A stretch of DNA of 19,796 nucleotides from Streptosporangiaceae bacterium (lineage in GTDB: Bacteria > Actinomycetota > Actinomycetes > Streptosporangiales > Streptosporangiaceae), in NCBI GenBank assembly GCA_030045215.1, contig JASIBJ010000049.1, forward strand, positions 1 to 19,796, in the 5' to 3' direction. The position numbers and the translations under genes are program-made. Every line of letters begins with the position of its first letter. Position 1 is the stretch's first letter. The notes beneath the pieces are model-generated. The model was not told the origin of the DNA. It saw nothing but the letters and a program-made list of their open reading frames with translations, and did not search any database. Positions 1 through 7,590 of the stretch are shown piece after piece.

Positions 1-1
1 C

Positions 2-469
2 CGGCTGCAGTACTCGACGGTGATGGGCCGAGCGGCCCGGTCCGCCGAGCGGCGCGCGGTGCCCGGCCGAAGGCCGCGCACCGCCGGGCTCCAGTTTCCG
101 TGCGCCCGCGCGGAACTCGTGGTCCTGCTCAACCAGATTGCTGCCGAGTTCGCAAGCCGGACGCCACCAGGCACGCCCAGATTGTGGGTCACGAGCCTGA
201 CGCGCAGCGTGGCCTATCAGCGCAATCTCCGTGCCCTCGGATACGCGGCCTTGCTGCCAAGCGCCCACTGCGTCGGATATGCCGCCGACGTGGAGGTGGC
301 CTGGTTCCGCCGGTTCGACGCCGACCGGACCTTGCAGGCGGTCCTGCTCGAGCGTCAGCGTGCGGGCGAGATCAACGTAATCGACGAGGGCCAGGCCTGG
401 CACGTGTGCGCCCGTCCCGGCGCGGGCCGCGCGCTGCGGCTGATGCCCGAGCAGCTGACCGGCAGCTGA
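2..469 (+). CDS. M15-like (D-Ala-D-Ala carboxypeptidase-type) peptidase, 5' partial
   Basis: The reading frame is open from the left edge of the window; GTG at 20 and ATG at 23 are possible internal starts, but the gene probably begins upstream. The visible C-terminal 150 or so residues carry SAHCVGYAAD, matching the SxHxxGxAxD zinc site of M15/VanY-type peptidases, and then AWHVC, which supplies the last zinc-binding His. Enzymes of this fold cut peptide cross-links or D-Ala-D-Ala ends of cell-wall precursors. The residue three before the final His is Gln, where VanX/VanY enzymes have the catalytic Glu; a Glu lies two residues further upstream, so activity is uncertain. No signal peptide can be judged because the N-terminus is missing. 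The stop is five bases from the next start, so the two genes are probably co-transcribed. Fold assignment is fairly secure, substrate is not. Confidence 0.6.
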   Translation, partial: RLQYSTVMGRAARSAERRAVPGRRPRTAGLQFPCARAELVVLLNQIAAEFASRTPPGTPRLWVTSLTRSVAYQRNLRALGYAALLPSAHCVGYAADVEVAWFRRFDADRTLQAVLLERQRAGEINVIDEGQAWHVCARPGAGRALRLMPEQLTGS

Positions 470-474
470 GCGCG

Positions 475-2193
475 GTGTGCGGGATCGGGCTCATCGTCGG
501 CCCCGAAGTGGCGTCGCCGCCTGGTCCGGCCGAGTCTGGCCTGGCCGGAACCGGCGGGTCCGGCGTCGGCGCGGCGGACCTGGCACTGTTCCGGCGGATG
601 CTGGACTCGCTGGCTCCGCGCGGCGAGGTCGAGGAGACCGTATGCGAGCCGGGCCTGCTCGCGGGCACGCAGCGGCTGCGCATCGTGGACCGAGAGCGGG
701 CCGCTCAGCCGTGGCAGTCCGCCGACGGCCGGTGGCTGCTGTGCTACAACGGCGAGCTCTTCAATTACCGGCAGCTGCGCGCTGAACTGCTCCGGCTCGG
801 CCGAGAGTTTCGCAGCGAGAGCGACACCGAGGTGGTACTCGAGGCCTTCGCGCACTGGGGCGAGGATGCGGTCGCGCGGTTCCGCGGCGAGTTCGCGTTC
901 GTCATCGTGGATCGGCTCCGGGGCCGGGCTTACCTGGCCCGTGACCCGGTCGGGGTGAAGCCGCTGTACTGGTCGACCGGTGCCGGACGGCTGTACATCG
1001 CGTCGGAGGTCAAGGCGCTGGTGCCGACCGGCCTGCCGGTGGCTGAGGTTCCGCCGGGGCATCATGGCTGGGTCTGCCTCGCCGGGGCCGCGCCACTTCT
1101 CGGCCCGCTCCTGACGCCGTACGTCGACCTACAGCTTCTCGGCCAGGACAAGGACGCCATCGAAGATCCGGCCGAGGCCGCTAAGCAGTTGCGGCTCGCT
1201 TTGGAGGACAGCGTTCGGGTGCGGGTCGACACCGACCTGACCGTGGGCGTGATTTTGTCGGGCGGGCTGGACAGCTCGCTGGTGCTGCTGCACGTGCGGG
1301 AGATGCACCCGGATTGCGTGGCGCTCACGATCGGATCGGCCGACAGCGAGGACCTGCACTACGCCCGCCGCCTCACGGCCGACCTCGGAGTCCGGCACGA
1401 GGTCGTGTCGGTGCCCGGTCTCGGCATCGGACCCCGCTTGGTCCGCGAGGCTATCCGGATGTCGGAGCTCACCGAGTACGGCGACATCATCAACGCCGTC
1501 GTATCGGTGCCGCTCTTCGCGCGCGCCCACGAGCTGGGCATCAAGGTCGTGCTGACCGGAGACGGCTCGGACGAGCTGTTCGGCGGGTACGCGATGTACG
1601 AGCGGATCGGGCCGGCGTCGTCCCGGCGCCTGTTCCAGCACAAGATCAGAAACCTGCACCGCACTGAGCTGCAGCGAGTCGACCGGGTGAGCATGGGCCA
1701 GGGCGTCGAGGCCAGGGTCCCGTTCCTTGACCTGGCGCTGGTCGAACTCGCGATGCGGATTCCTGCGAGCCTGAAGATCCGCGACGGCCAGGAGAAATGG
1801 ATCGTGCGGCGCGCGTTCCGCGACATGCTGCCCGCCTACATCCTGGAGCGGCCGAAGAACCCGATGTCGCACTCCTCCGGCCTGCACGAGCAGGCGCGGC
1901 TGTACCGGCCGTTGTTTGCCCGGATCCAGCGGTCGTACGGGTATGACCGGCTCGATCCCGTTCGCCGCGACTTCTCGATCGTCCTCGACCAGTGCGGTTA
2001 TGACCTCGACCGAGCCGTCGCATCGGGACGGGCTCGGCCCGACTACACGGTCGGCGAGCACACTCGCGACCTCCTCGGCGCGCTCCGGTGGAACACGCTG
2101 AGGGCACTGCGCCACGTCGCGAGTCCGCCAGGCGCCCCAGCGCCGGAAGCTGGCCGATCGCGACGGCCGAGTTCGCGGCTGGGGTCGGGCTAG
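475..2193 (+). CDS. Asparagine synthase (glutamine-hydrolysing)-like amidotransferase
   Basis: The 572-residue product has the two-domain layout of AsnB. An N-terminal class II glutaminase releases ammonia from glutamine, and a C-terminal ATP-pyrophosphatase domain adenylates a carboxylate and amidates it. GTG at 475 is chosen, although the frame is open much further upstream, because the next codon is Cys: MCGIG places the catalytic Cys2 at the N-terminus after Met removal. Other glutaminase marks are YNGELFN (91-97) and SDTE (116-119). The synthase domain has the P-loop SGGLDSS (262-268) and GDGSDELFGGY (362-372). The usual RGPD stretch of the glutaminase reads RGEVEE here. No clear ribosome site precedes the start, which lies five bases after the peptidase stop, so translation is probably coupled. 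The substrate could be aspartate, or a cell-wall or secondary-metabolite carboxylate, as for actinobacterial AsnB-like proteins such as LtsA; the sequence does not decide. Confidence 0.9.
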   Translation: MCGIGLIVGPEVASPPGPAESGLAGTGGSGVGAADLALFRRMLDSLAPRGEVEETVCEPGLLAGTQRLRIVDRERAAQPWQSADGRWLLCYNGELFNYRQLRAELLRLGREFRSESDTEVVLEAFAHWGEDAVARFRGEFAFVIVDRLRGRAYLARDPVGVKPLYWSTGAGRLYIASEVKALVPTGLPVAEVPPGHHGWVCLAGAAPLLGPLLTPYVDLQLLGQDKDAIEDPAEAAKQLRLALEDSVRVRVDTDLTVGVILSGGLDSSLVLLHVREMHPDCVALTIGSADSEDLHYARRLTADLGVRHEVVSVPGLGIGPRLVREAIRMSELTEYGDIINAVVSVPLFARAHELGIKVVLTGDGSDELFGGYAMYERIGPASSRRLFQHKIRNLHRTELQRVDRVSMGQGVEARVPFLDLALVELAMRIPASLKIRDGQEKWIVRRAFRDMLPAYILERPKNPMSHSSGLHEQARLYRPLFARIQRSYGYDRLDPVRRDFSIVLDQCGYDLDRAVASGRARPDYTVGEHTRDLLGALRWNTLRALRHVASPPGAPAPEAGRSRRPSSRLGSG

Positions 2194-2272
2194 CTCGCGA
2201 CCGGCCACACCTTCGGACTGTCGGCGCCAGTCTCTAGCATGGGCAGGCGGGCGGCAATCCAGGAGGGCATCG

Positions 2273-2635
2273 ATGGCTGACGCCGATGACGTGCGCCGCC
2301 TCGCGCTGGCCCTGCCCTATGTCGAGGAGATCAACTGCGACGGCTTCGACTTCCGCGTCGGAGGCAAGGGTTTCGTCTGGTCGTACCCGGAGCGTCGGCC
2401 GGGCAAGCCGCGAGTGCTGCGTACCGACATCGCCGTGCTGTTCGTCGGCGATGAGGCCGAGAAGCAGGCCCTGCTTCTCGGCGAGCCTGGCTTGTTCTTC
2501 ACGACTCCGGGCTACGACGGCTGGCCCCTGGTGATGGTCCGGCTCGATGCCGTCGGCGCCGACCGCCTGGCCGAGCTGGTCACCGACGCGTGGCGCATGC
2601 GTGCCCCTCAATCGCTGATCAGCGAGATTGACTAG
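2273..2635 (+). CDS. MmcQ/YjbR family protein
   Basis: A 120-residue protein of the small MmcQ/YjbR family (DUF419). Its fold is related to a CyaY-like DNA-binding shape, but no biochemical role is established for most members. The family look is clear: an N-terminal LALALPYVEEI helix, then a strand region FRVGGKGFVW, and a C-terminal two-layer part ending WRMRAP. Length matches the family. A strong ribosome site AGGAGGG at 2261-2267 lies five bases before the ATG and fixes the start. It stands 79 bases after the asparagine synthase and is not obviously linked to it. No membrane segment or signal peptide is visible; a cytoplasmic protein is expected. The family call is confident, function is unknown. 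Confidence 0.82.
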   Translation: MADADDVRRLALALPYVEEINCDGFDFRVGGKGFVWSYPERRPGKPRVLRTDIAVLFVGDEAEKQALLLGEPGLFFTTPGYDGWPLVMVRLDAVGADRLAELVTDAWRMRAPQSLISEID

Positions 2636-2712
2636 CGATGCGGCCGCACCCCAGTTCCGCCGCGGTCAGCAGGGTCACGCGTGCGGCCTGATCAGCGGGA
2701 CAGGGCTGCTGA

Positions 2713-3053
2713 CTCCTGCGTCTGCCGCCGGCACCCGGTGTGATCGCCGAAGGCTTCCGGCTGCTGCCAGGCCTCGTGGAGCCGATGCTCGCCACGCCAC
2801 TGCACGCCTGTGGCTGCTGCCGACGCCGGAGTTCCGCCGGACTGCCTTCGACAGCCGGGGCGCGCTATGGGAGATCGCCCGCAAGACCGGCGATCCGGAA
2901 AGGGCCCTGAGTAATCTGCTCGAACGCGACCGGATGTTCACCGACTGCCTGCGCCGGGACCTGAAGCGCCTGGGCCTGCCCGCCATCGAGATCAGTACCG
3001 GCATGACCGAGGACGACCTCGCCGAGCGGGTCACGGAGGCGTTGGGACTCTGA
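2713..3053 (+). pseudogene. Frameshifted remnant of a P-loop kinase-like (AAA-type) protein
   Basis: Two pieces of one protein lie in different frames. From about 2740 one frame reads VIAEGFRLLPGLVEPMLA. From about 2808 a second frame continues with LWLLPTPEFRR, FDSRGALWEIA, LLERDRMFTD and a C-terminal TEDDLAERVTEALGL. From memory these belong in this order to small actinobacterial nucleotide-kinase-like proteins of about 180 residues. The phase change is what a one-base deletion near 2800-2808 would give. The first frame has a stop at 2710-2712, and no Walker A (GxxxxGKT) segment occurs in any frame between here and the YjbR gene, so the N-terminal ATP-binding part is also gone. An open frame from 2628 covers the region but joins unrelated residues to the real C-terminus. 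Alternatives are a sequencing error plus a missing 5' end. Confidence 0.6.
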
Positions 3054-3067
3054 GCGGGGTCTTCGCC

Positions 3068-3099
3068 GCAGAGTGCATATCTAGCAGAGTGCATATCTA
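3068..3099 (+). repeat. Perfect tandem duplication of a 16-bp unit
   Basis: The unit GCAGAGTGCATATCTA occurs twice with no gap, at 3068-3083 and 3084-3099. It is AT-richer than its surroundings and lies between the pseudogene and the TetR promoter. It may be simple replication slippage or a doubled protein-binding site. Confidence 0.9.
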
Positions 3100-3143
3100 T
3101 TTGACCTAAGTCGGCCGCTGCGGGGGTCCTGCGAGCCGCGCCC

Positions 3144-3173
3144 TTGACGAATTAGATGAACGTTCGTTTAATT
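3144..3173 (+). promoter_or_regulatory. TetR promoter with embedded operator; leaderless start predicted
   Basis: TTGACG at 3144-3149 and TTTAAT at 3167-3172 form a near-consensus -35/-10 pair with a 17-base spacer. An imperfect 24-base palindrome at 3150-3173 (20 of 24 positions symmetric, core GAACGTTC) fills the spacer and covers the -10 box, as expected for a TetR-family operator that blocks RNA polymerase. Six bases separate the -10 from the ATG at 3179, so transcription should begin at or next to the A of the start codon. No ribosome site exists. Autoregulation by the adjacent TetR protein is inferred. Confidence 0.78.
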
Positions 3174-3178
3174 CTGTC

Positions 3179-3811
3179 ATGGGTCGCATTGCTGGCGTCA
3201 CGGCTACCGAGACCCGTGAACGGCTGCTCAAGGCAGCCGCGGCGGTATTCGCGGAACGCGGGTACGACGGCGCCCGGGTGGCCGACATCGCGGCGGCCGC
3301 GGGCGTGAGCAACGGCGCGATGTACGCGCACTTTGGCTCGAAGGCCGAACTACTGGTCGGCGCGCTGCGTACGCACGGGCGGCAGGTACTTGCTGAAGCC
3401 CTCGCGGCGGACCCTGACAAGTCGATCATGGATGTGCTGCTCAGCATCGGCCGCGGGCTTATCCGCGGCACCGACGCCGGGGGCTCGCTGTTGGTCGAAG
3501 CGCTAGTCGCAGCCCGGCGGGACGAGGACGTTGCCCGGCCGATGCGGCGCTACATCGGCGAACGAGCCGACTGGCTCGCCGATCTCATGCGGGTGGCCCA
3601 GGACCAGCAGGAGCTCGACCCCGGGCTGTCGCCGGTTGCGCTCGCGCACTTCTGCCTTCTGCTGTCGATGGGCAGCGCGCTTGTGACCCCCGCGCTGCAT
3701 GCGGTCGACGACGCCGAATGGGCCGCGTTGCTCGGCCGCGTGGTGGCCGGCCTCGGACTCGCCGGAAGCCCGCCAGCCGTCGTGGCCGCGCGGACGGGCA
3801 ACGAGCAATGA
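3179..3811 (+). CDS. TetR/AcrR family transcriptional regulator
   Basis: A 210-residue protein with the standard TetR N-terminal DNA-binding domain. A first helix ETRERLLKAAAAVFAERGYD (11-30) is followed by a helix-turn-helix around residues 34-55, including VADIAAAAGVS and MYAHFGSKAEL. The remaining residues are helical and form the variable ligand-binding and dimer domain. Length is typical. The ATG at 3179 sits directly behind the -10 box, so the mRNA is probably leaderless. The stop overlaps the ferredoxin start by four bases (ATGA), so regulator, ferredoxin and P450 form one translationally coupled operon. It probably represses its own operon through the palindrome in its promoter, and its ligand is plausibly a substrate or product of the P450. 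The ligand cannot be read from sequence. Confidence 0.93.
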   Translation: MGRIAGVTATETRERLLKAAAAVFAERGYDGARVADIAAAAGVSNGAMYAHFGSKAELLVGALRTHGRQVLAEALAADPDKSIMDVLLSIGRGLIRGTDAGGSLLVEALVAARRDEDVARPMRRYIGERADWLADLMRVAQDQQELDPGLSPVALAHFCLLLSMGSALVTPALHAVDDAEWAALLGRVVAGLGLAGSPPAVVAARTGNEQ

Positions 3812-4008
3812 AGGTGCGAATTAACCACGACGTCTGTCAAGGGCACGGGCGCTGCTACGACTTGGCTCCCGACCTCTTCGGCGACGACGAAGAGGGCTTC
3901 GGCCAGGTCCTGGGCGACGGCGTGGTCCCGCCAGAAAAGGAGCGCGAGGCGCGCCTCGCGATCGCCAACTGCCCAGAGCGCGCGATCGAGGTCATTGAGG
4001 AGAGCTGA
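3808..4008 (+). CDS. P450-associated ferredoxin, probably [3Fe-4S], His-variant
   Basis: A 66-residue small ferredoxin that should pass electrons from a reductase encoded elsewhere to the P450 next to it. Cluster residues visible are C10, C16 and C55 (followed by Pro). The position that holds the second Cys in [4Fe-4S] proteins is His13 (CQGHGRC). Three cysteines predict a [3Fe-4S] cluster, and the CxxHxxC form is familiar in actinobacterial P450 redox partners, where His may serve as a fourth ligand. The ATG at 3808 overlaps the TetR stop; the frame extends further upstream but the conserved N-terminus MKVRINHDVCQGHGRC starts here. One base separates its stop from the P450 start. No ferredoxin reductase gene lies in the window. 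Confidence 0.92.
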   Translation: MKVRINHDVCQGHGRCYDLAPDLFGDDEEGFGQVLGDGVVPPEKEREARLAIANCPERAIEVIEES

Positions 4009-4009
4009 C

Positions 4010-5281
4010 GTGCCACTTGACGAGCGGTTCCCCAGGGACTTCAACGAGACGCGAGAAAACCGGCCACTCGGCGTACGCAACGAGATAGTCACCGGCCCGG
4101 TCTCCGACTGGTCGACAGACTTCTCGCACCTCGAGGACGAGTGGTCGGACGACCCGTACGTGATCCAGGACGACCTGCGCGAGCGCTGCCCGATCGCCCA
4201 CACCAGCCGGTTCGGTGGCGGGTGGCTGCCGGTCCGCTACGAAGACGTGTCGGCGATCGCCTACGACACCAAACGCTTCTCTTCGCGCGCGATCATCATG
4301 AGCAACTTCCGGCCGCCGAAGGAACTGGCTCCGATCGGGGGCTCACCGCCGATCTCGTCTGATCCGCCGTTCCATCACGACGCCCGCAAGCTGCTGCTCC
4401 CGGCGTTCACCAAGACCGCGGTCGGGCGGCAAGAGCCCGCGACCCGGGCGTTCTGCCACTCGCTCATCGACGCGTTCGACGGGAGTGAGGTCGTCGACGC
4501 CGCTGCCGACTACGCGCAGCACATTCCGATGCGGGTCATCGCGAACATGCTCGGGTTCCCGCCCGAGGACGGGCCGCAGTTCGCCATGTTCGTCGAGAAC
4601 ACGCTCGAGGGCGTCAACCTGCCGCCGGACGAGCGCATCGAGCGCATGTCCTTGCTGTTCAACTACCTGCTCGCGCAGGTCCACGACCATCTCGACCACC
4701 CGCGCGACGACCTGACCACTTACTTGATCAACGCCGAACTCTATGGCCGGAAGCTCGAGCCCTCTCACGTCGTGGGCACCATGGCCCTGCTGCTGATCGC
4801 GGGTATCGACACCACCTGGAGCGCGATCGGGGCCTCGCTGTGGCACCTGGCCGGTAACCCCGGAGACCGGGAGCGGCTGGTCGGCGAGCGAGGGCTGCTG
4901 CCAACCGCGATCGAAGAGTTCTTGCGCGCCTACGCTCCGGTCACGATGGCCCGGCTGGTCAAGGAGGACATGCACTGGCGCGGCGTCGACATGAAGGCTG
5001 ACGACTGGATCCTGCTGTCGTTCCCGGCGGCCAACCGCGACCCCGAACAGTTCGAGCGGGCGAGCGAGGTCATCATCGACCGCGAGATCAACCGGCACGC
5101 CGCGTTCGGGCTGGGCATCCACCGCTGTGTGGGATCACACCTGGCCAGGATGGAGTTGCGGGTGGCACTGGAGGTCTGGCTCGAGCGGATACCAGAGTTC
5201 AGCCTCGCCGACGCGTCGGCTGTGACGTGGGCCTCGGGCCAGATCCGCGGGCCGCGCGCCCTGCCGCTGCGCATCGGCTGA
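4010..5281 (+). CDS. Cytochrome P450
   Basis: A 423-residue soluble bacterial P450, the usual length. Visible marks are the oxygen-activating I-helix AGIDTT (264-269), the K-helix ExxR (E303-R306), and the heme loop FGLGIHRCVG (366-375) with C373 as heme thiolate ligand. GTG at 4010 is preferred to the in-frame TTG at 3995 because GAGGAG at 3997-4002 is a good ribosome site for it and it follows the ferredoxin stop by one base. The enzyme presumably hydroxylates a small hydrophobic molecule using electrons from the preceding ferredoxin. The N-terminal FHHDARKLLLPAF segment is a conserved helix C region. The operon holds no other biosynthetic gene, so a catabolic or detoxifying role under TetR control is more likely than a pathway step. 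The subfamily cannot be assigned by eye. Confidence 0.95.
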   Translation: MPLDERFPRDFNETRENRPLGVRNEIVTGPVSDWSTDFSHLEDEWSDDPYVIQDDLRERCPIAHTSRFGGGWLPVRYEDVSAIAYDTKRFSSRAIIMSNFRPPKELAPIGGSPPISSDPPFHHDARKLLLPAFTKTAVGRQEPATRAFCHSLIDAFDGSEVVDAAADYAQHIPMRVIANMLGFPPEDGPQFAMFVENTLEGVNLPPDERIERMSLLFNYLLAQVHDHLDHPRDDLTTYLINAELYGRKLEPSHVVGTMALLLIAGIDTTWSAIGASLWHLAGNPGDRERLVGERGLLPTAIEEFLRAYAPVTMARLVKEDMHWRGVDMKADDWILLSFPAANRDPEQFERASEVIIDREINRHAAFGLGIHRCVGSHLARMELRVALEVWLERIPEFSLADASAVTWASGQIRGPRALPLRIG

Positions 5282-5347
5282 CAGCAAACCGCCCGGAGTG
5301 CTGGCTGGCCTGCTTGGTGGTGAATTATCGCTCTCGCGGCGTGGCAG

Positions 5348-5368
5348 CCGTCATGATGCAACTGACGG
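5348..5368. promoter_or_regulatory. Inverted repeat upstream of the phosphatase gene
   Basis: CCGTCA (5348-5353) and TGACGG (5363-5368) form a perfect 6-bp inverted repeat around nine bases. It lies about 30 bases before the ATG at 5398 and 67 bases after the P450 stop. It could be an operator of the phosphatase gene or a weak terminator of the P450 operon. No convincing -35/-10 pair was found; TACCGT at 5384-5389 is a possible -10. Confidence 0.35.
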
Positions 5369-5397
5369 TTCACTTGTGGTCGTTACCGTCCTGAGAT

Positions 5398-7494
5398 ATG
5401 GACGATTCTGGCATTAATGGTTGGGGACCCACCGAGGGTTCCGAAGCCGGTCTCACCCGGCGGCACTTCCTGAGTAGCGTGGTGGTCGTCGGCGCCGCGG
5501 TCGGACTGGCCAGCGCGGCCGAGGGCGCCGTCGCGAGCGCGCCCGCACTCGCCAGCACTCCTCCGTCCGGACCGCCCACGACGACCGTGCCGCTGCCGAC
5601 AACGACGGCGCCCGAGCAGTTGTGGCTTACCTGGGGCCGCGATCCGGCCACGGACGTCACGGTCACGTGGCTGTCGCCCGGTTCGGTACCCCAGCCGGCG
5701 CCGACGCTCACGTACTCGGCCGCGCCGATCACGGCATCGAACCCGGGCCGGACGATCCAGCTTCCGGCGCCGCGGCCGCTCGACGTGACCGAGCGCTACC
5801 CGCGGGCATCGAGCGTCAGCTTCGCGGACGGGCTCAACGGGCAGACCACGTACTACTACCACGTCGAGTTGCGCGACCTGGAGCCCGGCACCGCGTACTA
5901 CTACCAGGTCAGCGACGGGGTGACGCCGACGCCGTCGACGGCCGGCTCGTCGTTCACGACCGCCCCCCGCGGCCGGGCGCCGTTCCGCTTCTCCAGCTAC
6001 GGTGACCTGGCGACTCCGTCCTACGACCTGAACGCGTCCGGTAACCAGTGGCACGAGTCGTGCGACAACTCCTATTACGCCGTGAACGCGATCGAAAACC
6101 CCGGCGACGGCAACGGCCCGCCGCTGTTCCATCTGCTCAACGGCGACCTCTGCTACGCCAACCTCGATTACCAGAACGCTCCGAGCGTCTGGCGCGACTT
6201 CGGCATCAACTGCGCCCGCTCTGCGGCGAACCGGCCCTGGATGCCCGCCCTCGGCAACCACGAGACGGAGTTCGGCACGTGCAACCACGCCGGCCAGCCT
6301 GGCGATGCCCCCGGCGGGATCGCGGCCCAGGCCGCGGCCGGCAACTACTGGAACGGGCCCTACGGCTACGGTCACTACCTGAGCCGCTTCCTGCTCCCGG
6401 ACAACGGCGTGACCAACTGGGACGGCAACCGCCTGCGCGGCAACTTCTACGCCTTCCAGGTCGGAACGGTGAAGTTCATCTCGCTGGACGCCGATGACGT
6501 GATCTACCAGGACGGCGCCTCGGCGTACCTCAACAGCGCTGCCAACGCCGCGCCGGAGAGCACCAGCGCCGGAGCCGAGATCCCCAACGGTACCGTGACC
6601 TACAACCACGGCTACACCGGCGACCTCACGATCGACCCGGCCGACTTCTCCGCGGTGCCGGACTTCGGCAGCGGTACCCCGAACCTGCAGTGCATCTGGC
6701 TCGAGCGGACCCTGCGCGAGGCTCGCCAGGACTCAACTGTGGACATGATCGTCGTGTTCATGCACCAGTGCGCGATGTCGACCTCGGTGCCGGGCAACGG
6801 GTCCGACCTGGGCATCCGCCAGGCCTGGCTGCCGCTGTTCGACCGATACGAGGTCGACCTGGTGCTGTCCGGGCACGAGCACGACTACGAGCGCACCTAC
6901 CCGGTCCGCGGTTACGACGCCGACTACCAGGGATGGGTCGCCTCGCCCAACCCGAACCAGACGCTCGACGAGGCCGTCAATACTCGCCGGCCGCACGTCG
7001 TGACGACCGAGCCGACCACGTATAACGGCCTTGAGGCCTGGGACACCCAGCAGGGCACCGTCTTCCTGATCCTGGGCGGCGGCGGCACAGACGGGCCGGC
7101 CAACGTGTACGGAACCGACGCGGCAACTGGCCTGCCCGAGGCGAAGGTCTTCACCGAGCGGAACATGATCTCCGGCTCTGAGGCGACCGGCTTCACCCGG
7201 AACGCGGCCGACTCGCGCGAGGATGCACCCTGGTCGGCAGCCACCAATGCCGGCGACGCCTACGGTTATGCGATCTTCGACGTCGATCCCGGCTACGGCC
7301 CTGGTCAGACGACGATCACGTTCAAATACTTCGCGATCCCGGCGGTCAGCGACGAGACCGGCCCGCTGCACACCGGCACGACGACGCTGCCGACGACCCC
7401 GACCGAGACATTTGTCTTCGGGCGCGGTCTGTCCCGCCACGGCTGGCACTCGGGGCAGCGCGGGAGGCAGCTCGAGGACACCCGTTCCGTCTGA
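5398..7494 (+). CDS. Tat-exported purple acid phosphatase-like metallophosphoesterase
   Basis: A 698-residue secreted enzyme expected to hydrolyse phosphate esters at a two-metal centre outside the cell. The N-terminus has a twin-arginine signal (TRRHFLSSVVVVG, Arg21-Arg22) with a hydrophobic stretch to about residue 40, then a Thr/Pro linker. Residues about 74-190 look like the fibronectin-type N-terminal domain of purple acid phosphatases (strands TVTWLS, TYYYHVEL and AYYYQVSDG). The calcineurin-like catalytic domain follows with all five metal motifs: GD (202-203), GDLCY (249-253), GNHE (286-289), VFMH (453-456) and GHEH (492-495). It is longer than many bacterial relatives because of inserts around 290-420 and a C-terminal tail of unknown role. 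The ribosome site is weak. The gene stands alone, and release of phosphate from organic sources is the likely job. Confidence 0.9.
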   Translation: MDDSGINGWGPTEGSEAGLTRRHFLSSVVVVGAAVGLASAAEGAVASAPALASTPPSGPPTTTVPLPTTTAPEQLWLTWGRDPATDVTVTWLSPGSVPQPAPTLTYSAAPITASNPGRTIQLPAPRPLDVTERYPRASSVSFADGLNGQTTYYYHVELRDLEPGTAYYYQVSDGVTPTPSTAGSSFTTAPRGRAPFRFSSYGDLATPSYDLNASGNQWHESCDNSYYAVNAIENPGDGNGPPLFHLLNGDLCYANLDYQNAPSVWRDFGINCARSAANRPWMPALGNHETEFGTCNHAGQPGDAPGGIAAQAAAGNYWNGPYGYGHYLSRFLLPDNGVTNWDGNRLRGNFYAFQVGTVKFISLDADDVIYQDGASAYLNSAANAAPESTSAGAEIPNGTVTYNHGYTGDLTIDPADFSAVPDFGSGTPNLQCIWLERTLREARQDSTVDMIVVFMHQCAMSTSVPGNGSDLGIRQAWLPLFDRYEVDLVLSGHEHDYERTYPVRGYDADYQGWVASPNPNQTLDEAVNTRRPHVVTTEPTTYNGLEAWDTQQGTVFLILGGGGTDGPANVYGTDAATGLPEAKVFTERNMISGSEATGFTRNAADSREDAPWSAATNAGDAYGYAIFDVDPGYGPGQTTITFKYFAIPAVSDETGPLHTGTTTLPTTPTETFVFGRGLSRHGWHSGQRGRQLEDTRSV

Positions 7495-7514
7495 CGACAC
7501 GCGGCCCGGACGCG

Positions 7515-7554
7515 CCTCGTTCCCGCAATCAAGACCTTCAAGACGGGAACGGGG
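7515..7554. terminator. Hairpin terminator between convergent genes
   Basis: CCTCGTTCCCG (7515-7525) pairs with CGGGAACGGGG (7544-7554) over 11 positions with one G-U pair and an 18-base loop. It starts 20 bases after the phosphatase stop and lies about 36 bases beyond the stop of the opposing gene, so it can serve both. There is no T-tract, which is common for actinobacterial terminators. Confidence 0.65.
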
Positions 7555-7590
7555 CCGTCCGCCGCAGCGTCGCCCGCTGGCTCGCGGCCA

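Noticed and set aside
100..474. In-frame upstream extension of the asparagine synthase gene
   Set aside because: It runs inside the peptidase gene in another frame, and the catalytic Cys must follow the initiator, which fixes the start at 475.
1129..2208. Long minus-strand open frame opposite the asparagine synthase
   Set aside because: No motif, and the plus strand carries a complete known enzyme.
2628..2739. N-terminal part of the 2628-3053 open frame as a real protein
   Set aside because: Residues are low complexity and unrelated to the conserved C-terminal part; better explained by a pseudogene.
5383..6609. Minus-strand open frame opposite the phosphatase
   Set aside because: Low-complexity Arg/Val/Gly sequence, an effect of high GC at third codon positions.
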